DNA of 18,119 nucleotides, taken from Rikenellaceae bacterium (GTDB lineage Bacteria > Bacteroidota > Bacteroidia > Bacteroidales > Rikenellaceae). The notes under the pieces were generated by a model, which saw only the letters and a program-made list of their open reading frames with translations, searched no databases and was not told the DNA's origin. Position numbers and translations under genes: made by a program. This document shows positions 7,576 through 17,100 of this stretch, piece by piece (the stretch's first letter is position 1; the number at the start of each line of letters is the position of its first letter). The DNA lies in the NCBI GenBank assembly GCA_021203585.1, contig JAJQAW010000024.1, positions 1-18,119 on the forward strand. Direction: 5' to 3'.

Positions 7576-8508
7576 ATGCTTGAATCGATCATCACAGACT
7601 ACCTGCAGCAACACCGGCGATTAGTGATTCCCGAATTGGGTGCTTTCCTTAAAAAGGAAGGCGGAGAGGTGGTATTCGCGCCCTTCCTGAATAAAGAGGA
7701 TGGGGTGTTGAACGAAAAAGTGCGTCAGATCTACGGCGCCTCCACTACGGAAGCCGAAGGTATCATTTCCAAATATGTGGAAAACGTCAAATGGACGGTC
7801 GATTCGAAAGGAGTCTATCTACTGGCACCGCTGGGGTCGTTGAAACGGGATGCCAACGGTTTGCTTTTCCTGGATACCGGGGATTTGAATCCTTTGGCGT
7901 CTCAGCGCGGTCCGATTGTCCCGGAAGCCGTTGCACCCGAGACGGAACCGACCGTCGTTTTGGAATCGGAATCGGTGGTGCTGCCCCGGCCGGAAGAATT
8001 ACCCGAACCGCGGCCGGCAGACTCTTTCTCGGTCCGCAGAGAACCGACGGCGCCCTCTGAAAGTCCCCGTTCGGGAGCTACTTTGGTCAACGGCGAGCAG
8101 CCGGCAGAACGCTCCGCAAGACCCGGAGCCGAGCCATCCGTAGCGGAGGAAAGAACGGATCGTCGAGCGGAACCGGCAACGGCCCCGCCGGCGCAAACGG
8201 TGGCCGACACGGTGGAAGCACCCCGAACGCTGAACGATATGATCCGGGAGAACCAACTGAGGCGGGAAACTCCCAAGACTCTCCATACCCACATGACGGA
8301 AATTGCCGAGGTTTCCAGGCCAACCTCCCGGACAAACCGTCCGTCCGCTTCGGTACCGGTCGGGAAAACCACCGTCGAATCGGAAACCGATTCGGGTAAA
8401 AAAGGCGATATCATTTTGATTCTGGCCGTAGTGGTAGCCCTGATTGCTATAGGAGCGATGATATACGCTTATGCCATTGTCGATTTGCCGCTGTTCAATA
8501 TACAATAA
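7576..8508 (+). CDS. HU/CCDC81-type domain protein with C-terminal membrane anchor
   Basis: The 310-residue protein starts MLESIITDYLQQHRRLVIPELGAFL, the pattern of the bacterial CCDC81-like HU domain found in Bacteroidota. A second related segment (VRQIYGASTTEAEGIISKYVENVKWTVDSKG) follows to about residue 95. Residues about 110-270 are a low-complexity Pro/Glu/Arg/Ala-rich linker with no visible fold. A single hydrophobic helix spans about 279-301 (IILILAVVVALIAIGAMIYAYAI), ending nine residues before the C-terminus. Family members commonly carry a peptidoglycan-binding SPOR domain after the membrane segment; none is present here. HU-like domains suggest a DNA, RNA or protein contact on the cytoplasmic side, with the helix tethering it to the inner membrane; that role is inference. 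No obvious terminator follows in the 213-base gap to the next gene. Confidence 0.75.
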   Translation: MLESIITDYLQQHRRLVIPELGAFLKKEGGEVVFAPFLNKEDGVLNEKVRQIYGASTTEAEGIISKYVENVKWTVDSKGVYLLAPLGSLKRDANGLLFLDTGDLNPLASQRGPIVPEAVAPETEPTVVLESESVVLPRPEELPEPRPADSFSVRREPTAPSESPRSGATLVNGEQPAERSARPGAEPSVAEERTDRRAEPATAPPAQTVADTVEAPRTLNDMIRENQLRRETPKTLHTHMTEIAEVSRPTSRTNRPSASVPVGKTTVESETDSGKKGDIILILAVVVALIAIGAMIYAYAIVDLPLFNIQ

Positions 8509-8667
8509 TCTCAGGGGGCCCTCCTGCCGGCCATATCGGATTCTGTGCCTGACCGGGAAGAAAATGGTATCCGCATGGGGAAAGATTCACCTGAAAAGTA
8601 TAAAAAAAGGCGGCAAGATTTGCTCCGATTTTTGTAAAGAACCGTAAGCCTGATAAAATACCGTTCC

Positions 8668-8677
8668 GATTCGAATC
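8668..8677. repeat. 10-bp palindrome upstream of the His/Cys-rich small protein gene
   Basis: GATTCGAATC is a perfect palindrome 44 bases upstream of the ATG at 8722. It sits where an operator for the uptake operon would be expected. No known regulator consensus is recognised. The rest of 8509-8721 shows a GGGCCC-centred GC-rich patch near 8515-8525 and nothing else I can name. Confidence 0.3.
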
Positions 8678-8721
8678 CGGACCTGTGGAAGGCCAACGGA
8701 AAAATAAACTATCTCTGCTCC

Positions 8722-9081
8722 ATGTCTATTGGGCTACATAAAAAAGACTTCCGGATTTGGCTGCTTGCCGGCATCCTTTTCTTTCCCTATGTAGCACAAA
8801 CGGTCCATACTCATTACCACCAGCTCCGTTGCGCATCCATCGATTGCTGTGCCGCCCCTTCGGACGGGGAAAACCGGGATGATGGGCACGATCCGAATTC
8901 TTGTCCGGTTTGTCAATTCCAATTGGGGTATTTTACCGAACCGGCTTTTTCGGCAGAGCAGTATATCCCCCTGGTGCGGGAGATCCCGACCCATGAAATT
9001 TCCGAACAGGAATTCTGCCCCACCATTATTTCTTATCCATCGCGCGGTCCTCCCGCCCACGTTTTCTTATACACTGTCTAA
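8722..9081 (+). CDS. Small His/Cys-rich membrane-anchored protein, first gene of the TonB-receptor operon
   Basis: The 119-residue protein has one N-terminal hydrophobic helix (about 12-26, WLLAGILFFPYVAQTV) that could be a membrane anchor or signal sequence. Potential metal ligands follow at once: H29, H31 and H33 (HTHYH), C37, C42, C43, H56 and a CPVC pair at C61/C64. Its tail SRGPPAHVF and CPVCQF motif resemble short proteins often found beside TonB-dependent receptors in Bacteroidota, similar in style to DUF2946, but I cannot assign a family firmly. The layout suggests a periplasmic or membrane-bound domain that binds a transition metal. It ends 35 bases before the TonB receptor start, on the same strand, so they probably form one operon. 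Only the ATG at 8722 opens this frame convincingly. Function is unknown; metal handling is inference. Confidence 0.7.
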   Translation: MSIGLHKKDFRIWLLAGILFFPYVAQTVHTHYHQLRCASIDCCAAPSDGENRDDGHDPNSCPVCQFQLGYFTEPAFSAEQYIPLVREIPTHEISEQEFCPTIISYPSRGPPAHVFLYTV

Positions 9082-9116
9082 AGAAAACACTGGATCAAAC
9101 CAACAAAAAGAATAGC

Positions 9117-11279
9117 ATGATCATCCGGAATTATCCGGGCTTGTTCATGATTTGTCTCGGGTTAGGGATCTGCGACTTTTCCGCCCAGCCGGCGGATAGT
9201 CTACAGCGCATCCGGATGGAAAGCGTAACGGTCCGTTCTTCTCCGCAGGAGAAAGAAAAAAGGAATAGTCCGTTAAGCCTGCAATTCGCCGGTTCGCAGT
9301 TGTTGAGGGAGCAGTTTACCGGGAACCTCGTACAAACCTTGGAACACCTGCCTGGAGTGCGTTCCATGGATATCGGTTCCGGCTTTGCCAAACCGGTCAT
9401 CCGGGGAATGGGATTTAACCGTATTGCGGTTTTGGAAAACGGTATCAAACAGGAGGGTCAACAGTGGGGGGGCCGACCACGGCCTGGAAATCGACGCCTT
9501 TAACACCGAGCAGGTTGTCGTCCGCAAAGGTCCCTCCTCGTTGATGTACGGCAGCGATGCTATGGGAGGTACGATCGAAATCAACCGATCTCCGGCTCCG
9601 GTCGAAAACCAATATTACGGAGAGGTGGTGGTTTTTGGAAAATCCGTGAACGACAACCTGGCCGGTTCCTGGATGTTCGGAAGGAAAAAAGATCGTTGGC
9701 CCGCCAAAATCCGCTACACCGAACAACATTTCGGGGATTACCGGGTGCCCGCCGATCAGGTGGTTTACCTGACGCAAATTCTGCCCATCTACCAGCGAAG
9801 ATTGAAAAATACGGCCGGTTACGAGCGCGATGTTTCTTTTTTCTCCGAGTACCGCCGGGGTAATTACGGAATGAATGTGAGCCTATCGAACGCCTATCAA
9901 AAAGCCGGATTTTTCCCGGGTGCTCACGGAATTCCGGATGCCTCCCGGTTGGAACCGGACGGAAGTCACCGAAACATCGAATTGCCTTACAATACGGTCA
10001 ATCACCTAAAATTCTCCACCCGGCAACGCTATTCCGGTACGGACTGGCTGGTCACGCTGGATTTGGGATACCAGCAAAACCGCCGCACGGAAATGAGCGA
10101 GTTCCATACCCATTACGGGAATCAGCCCCGTCCGGAGCGGAACCCCGATCGGGAACTTTTTTCTGCTTGGATACGTACAGCCTCTCGGCCAAATTCCGGC
10201 GCTTCCTCGGTGAATGGGAATACCTGAGCGGAATGGATGTCCAGTGGCAGGAGAACCGAATCGACGGGTATTCTTTTTTGTTGCCGCAATACCAGCGGAC
10301 CACCTACGGGTTTTTCGGATTGATCATCCGACCGGTAAATCGGAAAGTGAGCCTGACCGGAGGTTTGCGCTACGACCGGGGTGAATTGCGTATTTCGGCC
10401 TTCGAGGATGCTTATCTGGTGGACTATCTCCGTCAAAACGGATATTCCGAAGAAACAATCGACGGTTATCGATGGCGAAGTTACCGTGTCCGGGAAGGAT
10501 TCGGCGATTTCTCCGGTGCGGTGGGCGTGGTTTGGGGAATCTCCGGCTACCATACCTTCCGGGCCAATCTGGGCCGAAGCTTTCGTTTGCCCGGAGCCCA
10601 TGAATTGGCCTCCAACGGGGTGCATCACGGTACTTTCCGGCACGAACAGGGAGATCCGGCTTTGCGCTCGGAACGAGGGTTTCAATTGGATCTGGGGTAT
10701 GTCTATTCCCGCGGCGGCCTGATTCTGGAAATGAGTCCCTTTGTTTCCCGGTATGCTAATTACATTTATCTAAAGCCCTCCGGAGAATGGTCCCTCCTGC
10801 CGTATGCCGGACAAATTTACCGTTACACCGGTGCCCGTGCCAATTTGGCCGGAGCCGAATTGAGCGTGCAGTGGCAACTGCCCGAAACCTGGAGCTACGG
10901 CTTTTCCGGGGAATATGTGTACACCTATAACCGCGATGAGAAGATTCCGCTCTCCTTCTCGCCGGCGGCGGCGATGCGCCATAGCCTCTCCTGGAAACGG
11001 GGTGTGGTCGGTGTTCACGCCGAAATGGAAAGCATTGCGCGCCAAAGCAGAGTAGCGCGAAACGAGGCTCCGACAGCCGGAACCCAACTCCTTCACGCCG
11101 GGGCCACCCTGAATCTGACCAGCGGCGGCACGGTAGTGGAAATCACCCTGTCGGGCCGGAATTTATTGAACCGGAAATATTATAATCATCTAAGTTTTTA
11201 CCGGCATGTGGAAATACCGGAGCCGGGAAGAAACCTTCAACTGTTAATCAAAATACCATTTAAAACGACTACACGATGA
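9117..11279 (+). pseudogene. TonB-dependent outer-membrane receptor, disrupted by two compensating frameshifts
   Basis: Joined across three frames the product is about 720 residues, a full receptor. It has a signal peptide (MIIRNYPGLFMICLGLGICDFSAQ), a TonB-box-like MESVTVRSS, then a plug domain with LVQTLEHLPGVRSMD, KPVIRGMGFNRIAVLENGIKQ and VVVRKGPSSLMYGSDAMGGTIE. A 22-strand-type barrel follows, ending LLIKIPFKTTTR. Such receptors import metal complexes, vitamins or similar solutes with energy from TonB-ExbBD. The frame runs 9117 to about 9470, then shifts at a G7 tract (9466-9472; six G would keep the frame). It runs in the second frame to about 10160 and shifts back at a T6 tract (10157-10162; seven T would keep it). 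As written, translation stops at 9503 within the plug. It is preceded by the His/Cys-rich gene and overlaps the next gene as ATGA. Substrate is unknown. The damage could be true decay, slippage switching or sequencing error. Confidence 0.85.
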
Positions 11280-11761
11280 AAACGATAGGATTGACCAGTA
11301 CCGTTCTTTTTTCTTTTTGCTGGCTGCTAACCGCTTGCAGCGATAACGAGGGGGATACCACCCCGCCTCGAATCGATCTGATCGCACCGGTCGAGGGTGC
11401 CGTATTGACAATCGGAGACCCGCATGGAGTTCTTTTCGAGGCCGATTTCTCGAACGATGTCATGCTGGGTTCCTATAAAATCGAAATTCACGCGAATTTC
11501 GACGGACACGACCATTCCCGTTCCGGGGAGCCGGATGCCGAAACGGTGGATTTTTATTTCCAGCGTTCGTATGATCTGTCGGGACTCCGCCACAAAGAGA
11601 ATGAGCACCATCACGACATAGTTATTCCGGAAAACGCGACCCCCGGAAATTATCACCTGATGGTATGGTGCACCGATCAGGCGGGAAACGAATCTTCTGT
11701 GGCCCGAAATATCCGGCTTAGCCTGGAAGAAGGAGAAGACCACGAACACCAGGAAGATTGA
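11276..11761 (+). CDS. His-rich DUF4625-like surface lipoprotein
   Basis: The 161-residue protein has a lipoprotein signal ending LLTAC with the lipidated Cys at residue 21. The acidic SDNEGD that follows resembles the surface-export signal described for Bacteroidota lipoproteins. The remainder is one beta-sandwich-like domain of the DUF4625 type (TPPRIDLIAPVEGA..., IPENATPGNYHLMVWCTDQAGNES). Histidine clusters stand out: HDH (78-80), HHHD (111-114) and a C-terminal DHEH (155-158). This suggests binding of a divalent metal; that is inference, as the family function is not established. Its ATG overlaps the TGA of the TonB receptor (ATGA at 11276-11279), so the two are translationally coupled and probably function together at the outer membrane. 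No plus-strand terminator is visible after it; the hairpin at 11831-11855 has its T-tract on the other strand. Confidence 0.82.
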   Translation: MKTIGLTSTVLFSFCWLLTACSDNEGDTTPPRIDLIAPVEGAVLTIGDPHGVLFEADFSNDVMLGSYKIEIHANFDGHDHSRSGEPDAETVDFYFQRSYDLSGLRHKENEHHHDIVIPENATPGNYHLMVWCTDQAGNESSVARNIRLSLEEGEDHEHQED

Positions 11762-11824
11762 GCGGCCCCACGGGGAGGATCTGCCGGCACTTCTTCACAG
11801 GAGGCTTTCGTAGGGCGCGCCTGC

Positions 11825-11855
11825 AAAAAAATAGTCCGGCCCAAGGCCGGACTAT
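11825..11855 (-). terminator. Intrinsic terminator of the susC-susD operon
   Basis: ATAGTCCGGCC (11831-11841) and GGCCGGACTAT (11845-11855) form a perfect 11-bp GC-rich stem with a 3-base loop. On the minus strand it is followed by a run of T (A-run 11825-11831 on the plus strand). It begins 15 bases after the susD stop. For the convergent DUF4625 gene on the plus strand there is no T-tract. Confidence 0.9.
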
Positions 11856-11870
11856 CAGTAGGGAAGCGGG

Positions 11871-14120
11871 TTACTCCGCCAGCGGATCGAACCAGATGCC
11901 GTGCCCCTGCCGGTCATCCCAACCGATGGTTTGGTAGAGGGTCGGGTTGACCGATTGTGCATTGTGCCGCAAACCGAGGAAATAGTGGCGGGGTTTCCAG
12001 TCTACCGTCTGCTTTAAAATATCCTCGATAATCCAGCCGTCCTGATTATCCAACCGTTTGATGCCGAAATTGTTGTTGTAGTAATCGGCCAGTGCGGCCA
12101 TCGTACCGGTGTAGCTGACCGGGTCTTTCATCAAATCGAGCGCCGGCGGCCGCACTGCCGTTTCCACGCCTTCGGCCGCCAGAATCATCAGCGGGTCGTT
12201 CAGGATGGTGCTGTCTCGGTCTTCGGGAGACTGTTTGTTGTCGGCCTGTTCGCCGACCCCTCCTTTGTAGTAAATGTAAATTCCGGTGCGGCGGGTTCCG
12301 TTCAATGGAGGAACTCCCAGGTAATCGCAGGTATTTCCACCCCATCCCGTGGGCATCCAATGGGAAGGAGCTCCGTCGATCAGGTATTGGGTCGCACCAC
12401 CGTCCCAGAGCATCCAACGGCGCATGTCGTCGAATCGTTTTCCTTCGTAGGCCAGTTCGATCTGACGCTCGTACAGGATGGCCGCAAAGAGGGCTGCGCG
12501 GTCGCCTGCCAAGCTGGCGTCCAATCCGCAATCGCCCGTATAACCTACCCGTGCACGGAGTTCCCGCAAGGCGTCCAATGCTTCCTGACCCTTTCCGGCT
12601 CCGCAGGCCGATTCGGCAAAATTGAGCAACACTTCGCCGTAACGCAGTTCCAGGTAGGGAGCGAATGAGCGAGAATATTTATCCGTTTCGCTAAAGGTAT
12701 ACATGTTGATTTTATCCAGATCGTAATCGTCCGATCGTTTGCGCAGATAGACCGTTCTTCGGGTATTTCCGATGCCGTCGGCAACCCACGAATCACTGGT
12801 TTGGTCCTCCTTGTTCATCGACTCCATGTCCTTGTACTACGCATAGCTCCACAGCTCGTAATCCTGTGCGGCATAAGGATAGAGGTAGATGCCGACCGAA
12901 TCGTCCCGGACGGGATTCAGGTCCGCATATGCCGCCCAACGCTCACCCGGAAAGGCGAAGGTCCGGTAAAACCGCGGGTCCCGGTCCAGAAAAAACAGGT
13001 TCTGGTTGTACTGCACTTCCGAGGCGGGGAGGAGGCGGTAATCCAACGAATGCGGTCTTTTACCGTCGGACATCGGAAACAGGTCGATCATGGTATAGGT
13101 CACATCGATGCCGTTGCCGCCGTAGATATTCTTGGGTCGAATCGCGTTCTCCCAGCTGTTCAATTTGTTATTCTGCTCGGCAATGCTGTATAGGGTGAAG
13201 AGTACCGCTTCGGGATGAACGATTTCCCGGGGGGGGGCGAACATGCGGGCCCATTCCGAAGCATTGACTCCGGGGAATCGGGCATCCGTGTACCGCAACA
13301 ACTCGCGGGCCTGTTTATTGACCTCATAAGCCAGTTCCCACCGCGCTGGGTCGTCCTGGCGGTTGAAGAGCGGGCTGGCGTAGAGCAACCGGACCCGGCC
13401 CATCACCGCCAAGGCCGCGCCTTTGGTCAGACGTCCGTAGTCCACCGACTCGTTCAGCCATTTCTCAGGCAGATAATCGGCGGCCGTCTGTAAATCGTTG
13501 CAGATGAATTCAACGCATTCCCTCGTTGTGGACCGCGGCACGGCCATGCCCTCGCTGCTTCCGTTGCCCACGATCGGATCCTGTACTTTGTCGATAATCG
13601 GGACGCCGCCCATCAGTTTAATCAACTGATAATATACCCACGCCCGCCAGAAGTAGGCTTGACCCAGCAGTTCCTTTTTTTCTTCCTCCGTAAAATCGGC
13701 CGCAAGCACATTCTCGATGACGTCGTTGCATTCCCGGATACGCCCCCAGGGATTGGTCTCCTTGTTTTCGAAATAGAAAAAATCGGGACCGTCGACGATG
13801 TTCACCCCGGCCCGGTTGATCCAGTAATTGCTGGTGCTGATGCCGGAATATTCTTCGGTCGACTGGGAAAAAATATCGGATCGCCCCGTGGTGTAAAAGG
13901 CGCTCATGTACTGCTCCGATGTGGTCGACATGATGACCCGGTACAGGTAATCCACCCGGGATTGAGCTCCTTTGTAATCGGAATAAACGGCATCCGGGCT
14001 GATCAGGTTGTAATTGGTCTTATCTTTCATAAACTGGTCGCTGCATCCGCACATCAGAAGCAGAACAGCTGGTAGGAGCCGGATGACCGGCCGCGCTACG
14101 ATGATTCTTTTTTTATCCAT
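11871..14120 (-). pseudogene. SusD/RagB-family outer-membrane lipoprotein, interrupted by an in-frame TAG
   Basis: SusD proteins are surface lipoproteins that cap the SusC channel and bind glycan. The reading spans about 749 codons, interrupted by TAG at 12837-12839 (codon 428). The first part has a lipoprotein signal ending LLLMCGC (Cys 26) and the SusD helical repeat region (RIRECNDVIENVL, QAYFWRAWVYYQLIKLMGGVPII). After the stop the same frame continues YKDMESMNKED and then carries the classic C-terminal signatures ELRYGEVLLNFAESACGAG, LRELRARVGYTG and YERQIELAYEGKRFDDMRRW. A truncated product would lose these. An in-frame ATG four codons past the stop (12827) could restart translation but without a signal peptide. 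The gene starts 12 bases after susC ends and is followed by a terminator. A C9 tract at 13229-13237 (G on the plus strand) is in frame. The stop could arise by one G-to-A change from TGG. Confidence 0.85.
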
Positions 14121-14132
14121 GGTTTTACAGAG

Positions 14133-17100
14133 TTAGAAGGAAAGATTAACCCCGAGGGTAAAAATCCGCTGGGTCGGGTAACTTCCGTAGCCGGACATCG
14201 GGTCGATGAATTTTTTGGGATACGGATTGTAAAAACTCAGTACGTTTTGGATGGTCAGGTTTAACCGGCAATTTTCGATGCCCACCACTTGCGATAACTC
14301 CGGCGGCAGGTTGTAGGCCAACGTGATATTACGCAGGGCGGCCGTAAAACCGCTGACTTTCCAGAAAGTAGACGTTTTGTTATTGACCGAGGTGTACCGC
14401 AGGTTCGGGTATTTACCGCCCGGGTTAGCGGGCGTGGTCAGGTTACCGTAACCGTCGTAAACATCTTCGTAAATGAACATATCTTTCCAGAAAACGGGCA
14501 TATTTACGGTCTGCATCTCTTCGTAGCCGGTGTTGTTGTTCACCAGGTTCTGAGTACCGCGCGCGTTGGCGGGCACGAAATTATAGCCGCCCCAGCTCAC
14601 GCCGATCTGTCCGCTGAAGGTAAAGACATTTTTATAGGACCCTCCGAAATTCATCGAGAAATTGCAGAAATTCCCCCGGTTGTCGATTTTGACCATATCG
14701 TATTCGTTAATGATTCCGTCCGGTTTTTTTTCATAACCCCATTCGTCGTACAGGTGTGGGTTTTCAGTTACCGTGGCCACCGTCCCCCGTGCTCCGCGGA
14801 TATCTCGGTAAATCAACATTCCCGGATGGACATCCGATTGTTTGAGGCCCATGTAGGTGGTGATGCTGTGTTTATCGAAATATTCGTTGATCTCCTGGTA
14901 ACTGCGGAACATGCCGATGCAGTCGTAGCCCCAGGTGCCCACGGCCCGGCGCTCTTTATACCGAGTCTGTCCGATATCGTACAGACCGCCGGCGGGCCAG
15001 GGCGCTTTCAATACCCGGTTATCGCCGTAGGCGGTATTGATATTGACGCGGTAGGACCAATGCGGGCCGATGTTGTCCCGCTAACCCAAAGAAAGCTCGA
15101 TACCGTAATTATCGGTGGAACCGTAATTCTCCGCTCCGGCCTGGGCCCCCACCGTGGCCGCGTATCCTTCGGATCCGCGGAAGACCATGAATTGATCGCG
15201 GTTCATGTTATAGAAAGCATCGAGTCCCACCGATAATCGGTTGCGCAGGAAACGAAGATCGACCCCGAAATTGGTTTTGTAGCTTTTATCCCAGTGAGCC
15301 TGTGGATTGGCGGCACCGCTGCTCGGGTAATTGATTTTGATCGTCTGATTGGTTTCCGCGTTCGGATTGGTGCCGAACAAGGGCGAACCGCCCCCGTTGG
15401 AGACCCCGTATGCGGTCAGCCACGCCCAAGCTGCGATGTTATCCGATCCCATGAGGCCGAAAGAACCGCGGAATTTTAGAAAATCGATTACCCGGCTGTG
15501 GAACCACGGTTCGTCGGAAGCGATCCAACCGGCCGAAATACTCGGAAATACACCCCAGTAATTGTCCGGATGGAATTTGGTAGAGGCGTTGATACGAACC
15601 ACAAAATCCAACAGGTATTTGCCGTCGTAGGAATACCCGGCGCGGCCCACGTAGGATAAATTTCCCGATTCACTCCGCCCGAAATCGGTCTCCGAACTTC
15701 CGTATGCTGTGTGGTACTGGCCGTTGGAGAAGGAGTAAGGTTGATTCCGTCTCCCGTAGAGGTCTTCCGATTCTTTCTCCGATTTTTCGATCGTGAACAT
15801 GGCGCTGACCCCGTGCAGTCCGAATTGGCGGGCATAATTGGTGACCCAGCTGACCTGATATCCTTCGTCGCGGGCCAAAGTTCGAGAGATAAATCCCCGG
15901 TCGCCGCCCGCTTCGCCGCCGCCGCTGGAGAGTTTCATCTCCTCGAAATTCGTCATGTCGTAATCTGCGCCCGGGCCCGTGTAGAGGTGGCCCTGCGGGG
16001 TGCTGTTGCCCATACCGTCCACCCGGTTAATCATGCGGTAGACCGTAAAATCGCCGATCGAACGGTTTACTTTATTGACGTTGATTTGACGGGAATAGGA
16101 GACGCGGATGGTCAGGCCCTTCAGAAATCCGGTCCAGCCGAAGTCATGAGTCAACGAGAAATTCATATTGAGATTGGTCGGGGTCGTGCGCTGGTAATTC
16201 TCGGATTTCTGAATCACATCGAAATTGTAATTCTGCAAGGCGTTCGTATTCTGCGTATTGTCGATGCCGTTCCGCACGATCGACAGTCCGTTCACATAAT
16301 CGGGGATATAACGGGGATTCATCAATAGAATCCGGTAATCGGTCTCCGAATTGACCACTCCCGCGCTGCCGCTTACCATGGTGCTGTAGCTGCTTTCCTG
16401 CTGACCGTATTGCCCCGAAATATTGACGCTCGCTTTGAACCAGTTACCCAGGCGGGCATCCACACCGCTGCGAAAATTCCACCGGTTGTAATCCAGGCGT
16501 CCGATATTTCCGTCTTCCGAATAATAGGAAATATTGGTGAAGTAATTGGCGTTTTCGCTGCCGCCGCTCAGACTCATGCTGTGGCGATGGGTTAGCGCCG
16601 GGGTCCAGTATTTATCCAACAGGTCGTAATTCATGGATTTCATGAGTTCCAGTTCGGCGGCCGAGAACATCTGGTCGATGTAGTCCACATCCGTGGAGCT
16701 TCGGTCCGCTGCCCGCACCACCGCATTCCATAATTGACCGTAGGAGTAAGCGTCCAGCATTTTCGGGTGTTTGATCGCATCCTTGAAACCGAACTGGCCC
16801 TGGTAGGAAATTCGAGCCGGTCCGGGCTGACCGCGGCGGGTGGTCACCAGGATGACGCCCCGTCCACCGTTTACACCGTATACGGCGGCCGCGGCATCTT
16901 TCAAGATGGTCAGACTTTCGATTTCGTTCGGATTCAGGTTATTGAACTCCTCTTCCGTGGTGATGTAATCGTCGATTACATACAGCGGAGTGGTAATCTG
17001 TTCGATCGCTTCGGCCGATTTGTAATTACTGTCCAAGTAATTCATATCCGCGTTGCGGATAATGATCGTGGCCGTATCTCCCGGCCGGTTTCCCTGGCTG

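Noticed and set aside
8710..8717. TATCTCTG as a -7 promoter box for the His/Cys-rich gene
   Set aside because: It has one mismatch to TAnnTTTG and ends only four bases before the ATG, closer than any other box here and leaving no room for a leader.
11845..11855. The hairpin after the DUF4625-like gene as a plus-strand terminator
   Set aside because: The T-tract is on the minus strand only; on the plus strand CAGTAGGG follows the stem, so it serves the susD side.
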